A stretch of DNA of 38,674 nucleotides from Verrucomicrobiales bacterium (GTDB lineage Bacteria; Verrucomicrobiota; Verrucomicrobiia; Limisphaerales; UBA1100). The position numbers and the translations under genes are program-made. The stretch covers positions 1 to 38,674 of the forward strand of contig SYLI01000059.1 in NCBI GenBank assembly GCA_005809105.1. Direction: 5' to 3'. The notes below the pieces were generated by a model, which saw only the letters and a list, made by a program, of their open reading frames with translations, was not told where the DNA came from and made no database searches. This document shows positions 31,613 through 38,384 of the stretch, in pieces (within the stretch, counting starts at the first letter, position 1; the number at the start of each line of letters is the position of its first letter).

Positions 31613-31975
31613 TCAATCGCCGCGATAGACGCAACTGGCATTGCAGGTTTCGCCAACCACCACTTCCTTGAGCAGCGGCAACCGGGGTCGCAGCCGCCGC
31701 CAGATCCACCGCGCAATGTGCTCGCTGGTGGGGTTCTCCAAACCGGCGATCTCATTGAGGTGCCGGTGATCCAGCCGGCGCCACAAGGGATCAAACGCCG
31801 CGCTCAAGTCCGCGTAATCCATCACCCAGCCGAGCCGCTTGTCGCACTCACCTTCCACGACAATCTCCACGCGAAAACTATGCCCGTGCAGCCGATGGCA
31901 CTTGTGCGACCGGGGCACTTGGGGCAGTGAGTGGGCGGCTTCAAATTGGAAGCCCTTGCGCAGTTCCATTTTCAT
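31613..31975 (-). CDS. queD: 6-carboxy-5,6,7,8-tetrahydropterin synthase / 6-pyruvoyltetrahydropterin synthase family
   Basis: A 120-residue T-fold enzyme. Zinc ligands are His15 (FEAAHSL), His30 and His32 (RLHGHSF), and the catalytic Cys26 lies in SHKCHRLHGH. Other family positions are DYADLSAAFDPLWRRLDHRHLNE and NPTSEHIARWIW with the conserved Glu. In the queuosine pathway QueD turns dihydroneopterin triphosphate into carboxytetrahydropterin, the precursor of preQ0. No queC or queE is in the window. The ATG sits 6 bases after the luxC stop, making it the fourth gene of the tight luxE-luxC cluster; whether this is functional or only shared transcription is unclear. A folate- or biopterin-type role for this family member is possible. 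Confidence 0.92.
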   Translation of the reverse strand: MKMELRKGFQFEAAHSLPQVPRSHKCHRLHGHSFRVEIVVEGECDKRLGWVMDYADLSAAFDPLWRRLDHRHLNEIAGLENPTSEHIARWIWRRLRPRLPLLKEVVVGETCNASCVYRGD

Positions 31976-31981
31976 TTTGGT

Positions 31982-33343
31982 TTAATGTTCCCAGTCCGTC
32001 CAAGTGAGCCAGTCGGCCATCGGCGGGCGCCCGTCCTGTCGCCATGACAGCGGCGGATCCTGCATCCTGCCGATGGGGCAGACCCGCGGGACACCCCAAC
32101 GGGCCAGCCTGCGAACCAGTTCGACTTGGGCTGTCTTCGCCGCCGCCAGCGCCACGGTGGAAACCTTTCCACGGATGGGCTCGATGGCGCGCAGCGCGTG
32201 GTCGAGGTTGTCCACCTCCTTGACGTACACGAAGCGGTGCATACAGGAGTGGGTGAACTGCGGATCCTGTTCCAGAACCACCGTCCATGCAGTACTATCA
32301 CGGCTGCACCAGAGCCGCACATCGCCGGTGTGCGCCTCTCGCACCTCGTAGAACGCGCGCCGGTGGGCGATTTCACCAGCGACCATCGCCGACACCTCGC
32401 CTCGAGGAGCCACCTTTTCAATGGCTTCCAATTCGGTAGCAAGCATCGCGGCAAATTCCTTGGGATCCACCACACCGCCCGCTTCGACATAAAAGGCATG
32501 CGGTGAAAGGCAGCCCAGCTGGTTCCAAGCGGCCACGTCGGCGGCGGCCAGCGCGGCGAGTTCGCGCGCCTGCGCGCGACCGAGACGATCCTGTGTGATG
32601 TAGCCAAAACTGACGCGATGGCCGTGGCTTAGGAATCGCTTGCCAGAGGGCATGCGCCGCTGGAGATCCGCGATGGTGCGGTCGCTGCCGTTGGCAAGGA
32701 CACAGTCGGCCTCGTGCAAGAGCGGCGTCTCAAGGTCCTCGCGGCCCCCGGGCCAGATCGCAAGCTCGATGCACGAGCCTAACTTGGGGTAGGCGTCGTA
32801 GAGAGAATGGGCGAACATGCGCGGCAGAAAACCAGTGCCCGTGGCGCACTTGGTAAAATGTGCTGAGCCCGAGAGCAACCCTTGGATGAGGCTCATCCAA
32901 GCCGGGCAGGGCAGGGTGCCCGGCGCAATGTGGACGAGCAACTCGGGCGCCGAGGCGATGGCCGAGCGGTCTTCGGCGCGTTCTTCTGCCGTTGCCACGG
33001 GGGCGTCCAATCGGCGGGGATCACCCACCTCTTGGGCCAGCAGATAGTGCAGGTTCTCTCGCGTGATGCGGCCAAAAAACTGGTCAAGTCCGCGGGAGAG
33101 TGTGGGGCGCGAAAACCCCGTGAGAGCGGCATTCTCCAGCACATGGCGGCGGAACACGAAGTCATCCTCGCGCCACCGCGCGGCCATGGTGGCCACGGCC
33201 TCGAGCACCTGCAAGGTGGTCAAGGCGTCGCGATAGCGCGCGCGGTTCCGTTTAAGTTGCTGGCAGGCTTGGCTCACCAGCTCGCCCGAAAGGCGGGTTT
33301 CGCCCGGCAGGTCGGCAAGAAAGTATTGAGGCAAGTCCATCAT
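31982..33343 (-). CDS. luxC: Acyl-CoA/acyl-enzyme reductase, LuxC family
   Basis: A 453-residue member of the LuxC family (aldehyde-dehydrogenase-like), which reduces an activated acyl group to a fatty aldehyde with NADPH. The probable catalytic Cys278 lies in NQLGCLSPHAFYVE, equivalent to the reactive Cys of Vibrio LuxC. The nucleotide-binding part includes LVHIAPGTLPCPAW and LANGSDRTI, and SHGHRVSFGYI and HRFVYVKEVD also match. The frame extends to 33721 but runs in a different frame through the mini-MFS gene and is not family-like there. The paired ATGATG at 33343-33338 overlaps the upstream TGA, so coupling is expected. No luxA or luxB is present. The physiological product (aldehyde, alcohol or hydrocarbon) is unknown. 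Confidence 0.9.
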   Translation of the reverse strand: MMDLPQYFLADLPGETRLSGELVSQACQQLKRNRARYRDALTTLQVLEAVATMAARWREDDFVFRRHVLENAALTGFSRPTLSRGLDQFFGRITRENLHYLLAQEVGDPRRLDAPVATAEERAEDRSAIASAPELLVHIAPGTLPCPAWMSLIQGLLSGSAHFTKCATGTGFLPRMFAHSLYDAYPKLGSCIELAIWPGGREDLETPLLHEADCVLANGSDRTIADLQRRMPSGKRFLSHGHRVSFGYITQDRLGRAQARELAALAAADVAAWNQLGCLSPHAFYVEAGGVVDPKEFAAMLATELEAIEKVAPRGEVSAMVAGEIAHRRAFYEVREAHTGDVRLWCSRDSTAWTVVLEQDPQFTHSCMHRFVYVKEVDNLDHALRAIEPIRGKVSTVALAAAKTAQVELVRRLARWGVPRVCPIGRMQDPPLSWRQDGRPPMADWLTWTDWEH

Positions 33344-33759
33344 GTTTGGGAGGCCTCTGCATTGCGCCGCAACTGTCCCATGTGGTGGAGAAAGACCAGT
33401 CCCGCCGTGGACGCCAACACCAGCGCGCGAAGGCCGGCAATCAGCATGCTGCACACGGCCCACGCGTAGTTTGGCGCAAGAGACATGCCGATGAAACCCG
33501 CCGCGTTGAGGGCAAGGCCGCAGCCAAGCAACGTGCGCCTGTCCATCCGATCGGCAAGCATGCCGGCAAAATAACTGGGCGCGAAGTAGGCGATCATCAT
33601 CACCGTTTGCAGCAGGGTTACCTCGGGCAGGCTTCCCAGGTGCAGGTCGTGTTGAATCAATAGAAAGAGCGGCAGCAGCGCGACATGATACACGTGCGTC
33701 AGGCCGTGCAGCATGCCGCACAGCCGCAACACGCGGCGGCGATGAGTGTGAGGCGTCAT
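33340..33759 (-). CDS. Short MFS-like membrane protein (four predicted spans) between luxE and luxC
   Basis: A 139-residue protein that matches only the first third of a major-facilitator permease. Helix 1 is LCGMLHGLTHVYHVALLPLFLL; helix 2 is VTLLQTVMMIAYFAPSYF, followed by the MFS loop motif GMLADRMDRR. Helix 3 is LLGCGLALNAAGFIGMSLA and helix 4 YAWAVCSMLIAGL, then ALVLASTAGLVFLHHMGQLRR, which could be the start of a fifth segment or the end of a twelfth. Full permeases have about 400 residues, so most of the protein is absent. Both ends are precise: its ATG overlaps the luxE stop (ATGA) and its TGA overlaps the luxC ATG. It is either an in-frame internal deletion or a small functional membrane partner; I cannot decide. 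Confidence 0.75.
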   Translation of the reverse strand: MTPHTHRRRVLRLCGMLHGLTHVYHVALLPLFLLIQHDLHLGSLPEVTLLQTVMMIAYFAPSYFAGMLADRMDRRTLLGCGLALNAAGFIGMSLAPNYAWAVCSMLIAGLRALVLASTAGLVFLHHMGQLRRNAEASQT

Positions 33760-34835
33760 GCCATTGAGGCGGTCAGTGAACAGCCGCGGGGCTCGGAGTG
33801 CTCGGCGCGGCCCATCCACTCGAAACCCTCACCGCGTCGCACCGCCACATCGGCCGTCTGCACCGCCAGCACAGAACGAACGTTTGCCAGATCCACCACC
33901 TCAATAAGGCCCGGTTCGCCCTCGTCCGCCAAACGGCCGGTTTCAGGGGAGACGATGCGCGCCCGTGCCCAATGTGGAAACCGGAAATGCCGGGGAGCAT
34001 CAACGCCAGCGGCGTGGTCGTAGGCCTGCGAAGCCAGCTCGCACATGCCGTATTCGCACACGATGTTTCGCTGCGGCAGGCCGAAAGTTTTGGCGAGCAG
34101 CGAATGCAATGCGGTGCGGGTAAGCTCGCGGGACTGGCCCTTGTAACCGCCCGTCTCCATCACACAGGATCCGGGCGAAAGGGTAAGGCGAACACCGCGC
34201 TCTGCAAGTGCATCACAGAGTTGCACGAAGCCGAAGGCCGTGCCCAAGAGCAATCGGGGCGAGGGATCATTTTGGTCACAGAGCGTGTGGGCTGCGGCAT
34301 CCACATCCACCAACCACCGCCCGTCTGGCGCGCAGAATCCAACGTGCGTCACACCTCGGGTGGCGGGCAGACAGGACATCATGTGCGCCAGTGATGAATG
34401 CGGGACGATCTTGGGTGCCGGCGTGAGCGACACGGCACGAAACTCTGCTGCATCTGGAAAATGCGGCGCGAAGCCGAGTCGCACGGATTTCTCGTAGAGC
34501 TTGAGGGAAGCGAGGTCGTGAAAGCTGCGGCTGCGGCGTTGGGTTGTAGTGCCGCTCGATTCAAAGTGCGATATTTGCGCCGGAGGGGTCAGGCTCGTTA
34601 TCTCAAAGTCCCTAAATGCGCCCGTGGGAAGAGCAGGAATGTCTCTCCAGTCCAGCGTGTCGCTGGGAACGACGCCGCGGTGCCGGCAAAAATCTGCATA
34701 CAGGGGAATATGCTGATACTGCAACGCAAACAATTCGCGCGCCAGCGAGGCAAATGAAAGGTCGGCAGAGGTCCCCCGTTCCATGAAGGACTCCAGGCGC
34801 GAAATATAACGAGCGAATGGCGCGTGCGCTTCCAT
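33756..34835 (-). CDS. luxE: Acyl-protein synthetase, LuxE family
   Basis: A 359-residue ANL-fold enzyme that activates a fatty acid with ATP and loads it on its own cysteine for reduction by LuxC. The ATP loop is FESSGTTTQRRSRSF near residues 101-115. The central blocks are LLGTAFGFVQLCDAL and VCEYGMCELASQAYDH. The acyl-carrying cysteine of the family sits close to the C-terminus; here it is Cys352 in EPRGCSLTASMA, which matches. The ATG at 34835 gives the normal size; the open frame to 35033 is not conserved and collides with the NHL gene. This is the first gene of the luxE / mini-MFS / luxC / queD cluster. The chain length of the acid cannot be inferred. Confidence 0.9.
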   Translation of the reverse strand: MEAHAPFARYISRLESFMERGTSADLSFASLARELFALQYQHIPLYADFCRHRGVVPSDTLDWRDIPALPTGAFRDFEITSLTPPAQISHFESSGTTTQRRSRSFHDLASLKLYEKSVRLGFAPHFPDAAEFRAVSLTPAPKIVPHSSLAHMMSCLPATRGVTHVGFCAPDGRWLVDVDAAAHTLCDQNDPSPRLLLGTAFGFVQLCDALAERGVRLTLSPGSCVMETGGYKGQSRELTRTALHSLLAKTFGLPQRNIVCEYGMCELASQAYDHAAGVDAPRHFRFPHWARARIVSPETGRLADEGEPGLIEVVDLANVRSVLAVQTADVAVRRGEGFEWMGRAEHSEPRGCSLTASMA

Positions 34836-34908
34836 GCGGTTTTTAGGGGCTGGTTGTCCGCGACAGCCTGTCTGACACAAGGCTACCGGTGGATGGGGGC
34901 GGGCGCAA

Positions 34909-35943
34909 TCACCGCGTGTGCCGGACGAATTTTTGAAGACGCTTGCCGATGATGTCCCCGGCAAAGATGTTCCCGGACGAATCGATCGCCAGACAGTGAA
35001 CCCAGTTAAGTTCGCCGGGACGCTCCTTTCCATCCTCCGCCTTCGGGATGCTCACCAACTGGACAGGGCGACCGTCGGGCCTAAATCGCATCAACACTTG
35101 ATCCTTGGGGGGGCAACCCAAGGGCGCCCCGGGATACTTGGGATCGCGGCGCCATGTCATCGGGCTGGAACCGCAGACCCAGATGTCGTCCTCAGGTGTG
35201 ATGCTGAATCCCCAGGGAATGAGCACGTCCTTCCACGAATCCAAGAGTCGACCTGAGGTGTCAAACACCTGGATGCGCGCGTTGTTTCGGTCGGCGACGT
35301 AAAGGCGGTCTTTGGAATCAATGGCGATGGCGTGGGGAATGCTAAAGTTACCGCTGTAATTGCCCAGCGAGCCCCAGTCCTTCACGTAGGTTCCATTTCG
35401 GTCGTAGTGCACGATGCGCGCGTTGCCGTATCCGTCAGAGATGAAAACATCGCCATTGGAGGCGATGGCCATGTCGGTGGGCTGATTGAGGTGCCTCGTG
35501 CTGGTGCCTGCCAATCCCGTCGTGCCTAGGCGCAGCAATTCCTTACCTTCAGGCGTGAACTTGCGCACGAGGTGAAGGCCAATATCCGCCAGCCAGACGT
35601 TGCCATCGCGGTCGATTTTGATCTGGTGCGCCGTGCTGTTGGCTTCGGTGGCCCAGCTGCGCACGAGCTCTCCCGCGGGCGAGTACACCTGCACGGCAGG
35701 CTGGGTGCGCGTGTAGCACCAGATGTTGCCATCTTTTGAGATGGCCACACCGGGCATGTCCGACCACGGCGCGCTGGCCTGCCGTTTGGGCCACGCGGCG
35801 TCCACCTCATACCAAGGAGTGGGGTTGACGCGGGGATAGGCTGACTCTTCGCTTGCTTGGGACGCAGCAGTGGGAGCCTCGGGCAGCCCTCCACAGCCTG
35901 CCGCCCAGGCCATCACCGGGGTCAGCAGCCAGAAAAATTTCAT
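34909..35943 (-). CDS. NHL-repeat beta-propeller lipoprotein
   Basis: A 344-residue envelope protein. The N-terminus MKFFWLLTPVMAWAAGC has a lipobox-like end with Cys17 as the probable lipidated residue. About six NHL repeats follow, with turns such as AISKDGNIWCYTR, KIDRDGNVWLADIG, AIASNGDVFISDGYGNARIV, AIDSKDRLYVADRNNARIQVF, SITPEDDIWVCGSS and AIDSSGNIFAGDIIGKRLQKF, which would close a six-bladed propeller. NHL lipoproteins with this plan are common in Verrucomicrobia and Planctomycetes, and their ligands are unknown. I chose the ATG at 35943 because it places the signal sequence first. It lies 73 bases before luxE on the same strand and is not overlapped with it. Confidence 0.88.
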   Translation of the reverse strand: MKFFWLLTPVMAWAAGCGGLPEAPTAASQASEESAYPRVNPTPWYEVDAAWPKRQASAPWSDMPGVAISKDGNIWCYTRTQPAVQVYSPAGELVRSWATEANSTAHQIKIDRDGNVWLADIGLHLVRKFTPEGKELLRLGTTGLAGTSTRHLNQPTDMAIASNGDVFISDGYGNARIVHYDRNGTYVKDWGSLGNYSGNFSIPHAIAIDSKDRLYVADRNNARIQVFDTSGRLLDSWKDVLIPWGFSITPEDDIWVCGSSPMTWRRDPKYPGAPLGCPPKDQVLMRFRPDGRPVQLVSIPKAEDGKERPGELNWVHCLAIDSSGNIFAGDIIGKRLQKFVRHTR

Positions 35944-36036
35944 GGCGGAACGATGCCAGAATCCGGTCCGGGGGCAATGCGATTTGCGCGTTTTAACTCG
36001 ACAGCCGCACACCATTGACCCACTTGCTACCACCCG

Positions 36037-37335
36037 ATGCTGGCGATGAATCCGGCGAAAATCGAAGACCACCTGCGGCTGGTGCTGCTGGCTTGGATGG
36101 TCATCATTGCCGTCGCGTTCCTGTTTGGAAGACTGGGTCGCAGATGGGGCCAGCCTCTGGCGGTGGGAGAGATCATCGGGGGCATCCTGTTGGGGCCATC
36201 AGTTCTGGGCGCCCTCTGGCCTGATGGCATGGCGGCCCTATTCCCGCAAGAGTCGCAAGAGTCGCTTCAGCTGCTCGCGAAAATCGGCATCATCCTGTTG
36301 ATGTTTCAGGTGGGAATGGAATTTGACTACGGGCACCTGCGCGACCGCTCCAAGTCGGTCATCGCCATTTCCCAGATGGGAATCCTCGCGCCGTGCGCTT
36401 TGGGGTTGTGCATTGGGCCCTGGCTTTACAAGCATTTCCCGCCATCGCAGCCGGGAAGTTTTCTGGGGTTCCAACTCTTCATCTGCATTGCGCTTTCCAT
36501 CTCGGCGCTTCCCATCATGGGGCGCATTCTCCTCGAGATGGGCTTGGAACGGACGGCATTGGGAGCGCTCTCCATCAGCGCCGCCGCGATTGACGATGTC
36601 ATCGGCTGGGTCTTTCTGGCTGCCGCCACCGCGCTCGTGGGTTCGGCTTTCGAATGGTCCAGGCTTGCGGCGCAGCTTGCGGGCATCGTGTTGCTGGTGG
36701 CGTCGCTGCAACTGGGAATCGGCCCGTGGCTGGGGCAATACTGGAGACGCTTGAGGGCGCGCCCCGGCGCCTCGGAATTCCCCGCGCAGTTTCTGGCCGT
36801 CATCCTGATCGTGCTCTTCGCCTGTTGTTACGTCACCAACCGGCTGGGAATCTTTTCCATCTTCGGCGCCTTCCTCTTGGGCGTGACCCTTCACCGCGAG
36901 CGCGAATTTGTCGCCGCATGGCGTTCGCGATATTCCAGTCTGGTGCTGGTCGCCTTCGTGCCCATCTTCTTTACCAACACGGGGCTCAACACCAAGGTGG
37001 GCGGGCTCAATCACCCCATGGCATGGCTGGGATGCGCCGCGGTGTTTGTGGCGGCCATCGTGGGCAAGCTGGGTGGCTGCTGGCTTGGCGCGCGCCTCAC
37101 GGGCTCTTCACCGCGAGAGGCGGCTTGCGTGGGTGCCCTCATGAACACGCGGGCCTTGATGGGCCTGGTGGCCATCAACATCGGGCGCGACTTGGGCTTG
37201 CTCAGCGACGAGCTCTTTACAATGTTTGTCCTGATGGCCCTCTTCACCACCATCCTGTGCGGCCCTTTGCTGCGCCTCTGGCTGCCGCCGGAATTGCGGC
37301 AGCTTGAATCGTCATCGCGCGGCACCCAGGCTTAG
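36037..37335 (+). CDS. CPA2-family cation/proton antiporter (Kef/NapA type), membrane domain only
   Basis: A 432-residue membrane antiporter of about 12 spans that exchanges Na+ or K+ for H+. Signature stretches are LAVGEIIGGILLGPSVLG in helix 2, LLMFQVGMEFD in helix 3, and the ion-binding Asp pair Asp186-Asp187 in SAAAIDDVIGW. Late blocks such as FFTNTGLNTKVGGL and CVGALMNTRALMGLVAINIG also fit. There is no C-terminal RCK/TrkA-N domain, so control by NAD(H) or glutathione of the KefB/C kind is not expected. Starts at 36037 (MLA) or 36046 (MNPAK) are both possible. It is divergent from the NHL lipoprotein gene across a 93-base gap. Confidence 0.92.
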   Translation: MLAMNPAKIEDHLRLVLLAWMVIIAVAFLFGRLGRRWGQPLAVGEIIGGILLGPSVLGALWPDGMAALFPQESQESLQLLAKIGIILLMFQVGMEFDYGHLRDRSKSVIAISQMGILAPCALGLCIGPWLYKHFPPSQPGSFLGFQLFICIALSISALPIMGRILLEMGLERTALGALSISAAAIDDVIGWVFLAAATALVGSAFEWSRLAAQLAGIVLLVASLQLGIGPWLGQYWRRLRARPGASEFPAQFLAVILIVLFACCYVTNRLGIFSIFGAFLLGVTLHREREFVAAWRSRYSSLVLVAFVPIFFTNTGLNTKVGGLNHPMAWLGCAAVFVAAIVGKLGGCWLGARLTGSSPREAACVGALMNTRALMGLVAINIGRDLGLLSDELFTMFVLMALFTTILCGPLLRLWLPPELRQLESSSRGTQA

Positions 37336-37345
37336 GGGCGGCGCT

Positions 37346-37534
37346 TTAGCAGGGCTGATGGCCCCAGTCGTCTTCTTTTAGGGCGTGCTCGTAGCGGGCC
37401 ATCTGTTCCTCCGGCGAAAGCGCTTTCGCTTGGGATGCGGGTGCCGGGACATCGCCGGCCGTAGGTTTCGCATCAGTCGACGGCGCAGCGCAGGCCAACG
37501 CAGTGTTATCGCGATGGGGTTGGGCCGGATTCAT
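37346..37534 (-). CDS. Small hypothetical protein
   Basis: A 62-residue ORF beginning MNPAQPHRDNTALACAAPS and ending EEQMARYEHALKEDDWGHQPC. It has an Ala/Pro-rich disordered first half and a short charged helix. AAGTGAG lies just before the ATG at 37534, and an in-frame TAG shortly upstream limits the start. I do not recognise it. No hydrophobic core precedes the early Cys, so lipidation is unlikely. It is convergent with the antiporter (10 bases apart). Coding status is plausible, not proven. Confidence 0.45.
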   Translation of the reverse strand: MNPAQPHRDNTALACAAPSTDAKPTAGDVPAPASQAKALSPEEQMARYEHALKEDDWGHQPC

Positions 37535-37561
37535 TCTCACTTCAATCTAACGCAATGGGGA

Positions 37562-37602
37562 CCCGGCGGCAACCCTTGGACTTCTTGAGAAGGCTGCCGG
37601 GG
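37562..37602 (-). terminator. Candidate terminator hairpin after the left copy of the beta-barrel gene end
   Basis: CCCGGC and the following AGCCTT on the minus strand can pair imperfectly with AAGGGTTG and GCCGGG across about 12 bases, starting 3 bases after the stop at 37605. The stem has an internal bulge and no T-tract, so it is a weak call. A similar but degenerate sequence follows the right-hand copy at 38385. Confidence 0.35.
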
Positions 37603-37604
37603 AT

Positions 37605-37652
37605 TTAGAATTCCCACTTGAGTCCGAGGTAGACCCTGACGTCGGGGCCGCC
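37605..37652 (-). pseudogene. Remnant 3' end of an outer-membrane beta-barrel gene (left copy)
   Basis: On the minus strand this encodes GGPDVRVYLGLKWEF plus a stop (TAA), the same 15 residues that end the beta-barrel gene at 38385-38674. The 45 coding bases differ at only four places, all synonymous (TTG/CTC for Leu, GAG/GAA for Glu, TTT/TTC for Phe). Upstream of the glycines the sequence no longer matches and no long open frame exists, so only the tail survives. Confidence 0.7.
37608..37652 (-). repeat. Direct repeat, left copy (45 bases, four mismatches)
   Basis: It matches 38388-38432 in the same orientation, with 41 of 45 identical. The 24 bases farthest from the stop are fully identical. 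The pair flanks the HNH endonuclease gene. Confidence 0.85.
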
Positions 37653-37665
37653 AAGCATGGCGCGC

Positions 37666-37694
37666 TTGACGGTGTTTTTTGCGTGGCTTAGTGT
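37666..37694 (+). promoter_or_regulatory. Possible promoter of the HNH gene
   Basis: TTGACG (37666-37671) and TAGTGT (37689-37694) are 17 bases apart and end 7 bases before the HNH ATG, so the message could be nearly leaderless. The -10 match is weak. Confidence 0.3.
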
Positions 37695-37701
37695 AACTTT
37701 G

Positions 37702-38250
37702 ATGGAAATCAACACCATCGGCGAATTGCTGCATTCCTCCTATGCCAATTTCGCCATGGCGCACGCAGCTCTCAGCAAGAAGGTCGAAAAATACGGACGA
37801 ACTGAGTACATGATTCGTGCGCGTCTTTACGCAGGCTTGAACAAACAGACGATGAACATCGGCCCACTCGTCCATGATGAGCGTTTGAAAATGACCCTGC
37901 CTCAAGCATGCTGCTACTGCGGAAGTAGGGAGTTCTTGGCTGCAGACCATCTCATTCCCAAGAATCGAGGAGGTGCAAATTCTGGAGACAATCTGGTTTG
38001 GGCTTGCCGCACCTGCAATAGTTCAAAGAGCGATCGGGACATGCTGGAGTGGTTGCAAAAAAAGGAACAGTTTCCTTCCATCCTACTGCTGCGTCGATAT
38101 ATCAAGCTCGCCATCGAGATCTGCCGCGAACGTAAGGTCATGGATGTTCCCTTAGCTAAAGCCCCTGAGCTTCCATTTTCATTGGCCGCAATTCCAAGGT
38201 CATTTCCTCAGCCTGGCGAATTGCAACTGTGGATTATAGATCTGGACTAA
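37702..38250 (+). CDS. HNH endonuclease, probable homing-type or mobile
   Basis: A 182-residue nuclease. The HNH core is CCYCGSREFLAADHLIPK followed by NRGGANSGDNLVWACRTCNSSKSDRD: two CxxC-type zinc pairs (CCYC and CRTC), the catalytic Asp-His of ADHLIPK, and the N-x-N-K-S-D ending. The N-terminal third is helical and unknown, and the C-terminal part (LLLRRYIKLAIEICRER) may bind DNA. Codon use and AT content are clearly different from the neighbours, so recent transfer is likely. The ATG at 37702 is preferred over the upstream GTG-type extension to 37657. The gene runs opposite to the beta-barrel gene whose 3' ends flank it, the layout expected of an inserted endonuclease cassette. Confidence 0.85.
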   Translation: MEINTIGELLHSSYANFAMAHAALSKKVEKYGRTEYMIRARLYAGLNKQTMNIGPLVHDERLKMTLPQACCYCGSREFLAADHLIPKNRGGANSGDNLVWACRTCNSSKSDRDMLEWLQKKEQFPSILLLRRYIKLAIEICRERKVMDVPLAKAPELPFSLAAIPRSFPQPGELQLWIIDLD

Positions 38251-38384
38251 CTCGCTGTTCGGATGATCAGGAATGAGTCTGGCGGAATCTCCCTCGTGGT
38301 AGAGAGCTAGGAAAATGTCTAATGCGCATTGGGTGCCCTGTTGTAATGGACAGGCTCTCATCGCGAGGCGGCTTCCGAGCGTTT

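Noticed and set aside
30270-31628. 452-residue plus-strand ORF, and similarly 28971-30203, opposite the tricorn-type protease
   Set aside because: These are antisense shadows with no domain pattern, while the minus-strand protein has regular propeller repeats.
31982-33721. N-terminal extension of LuxC
   Set aside because: The extra 126 residues lie in another frame of the mini-MFS gene; the ATGATG at 33343 overlaps the preceding stop and begins the family sequence.
31982-34835. Bioluminescence (lux) operon
   Set aside because: No luciferase subunits, LuxD or LuxG occur; only the fatty-acid reductase part is present.
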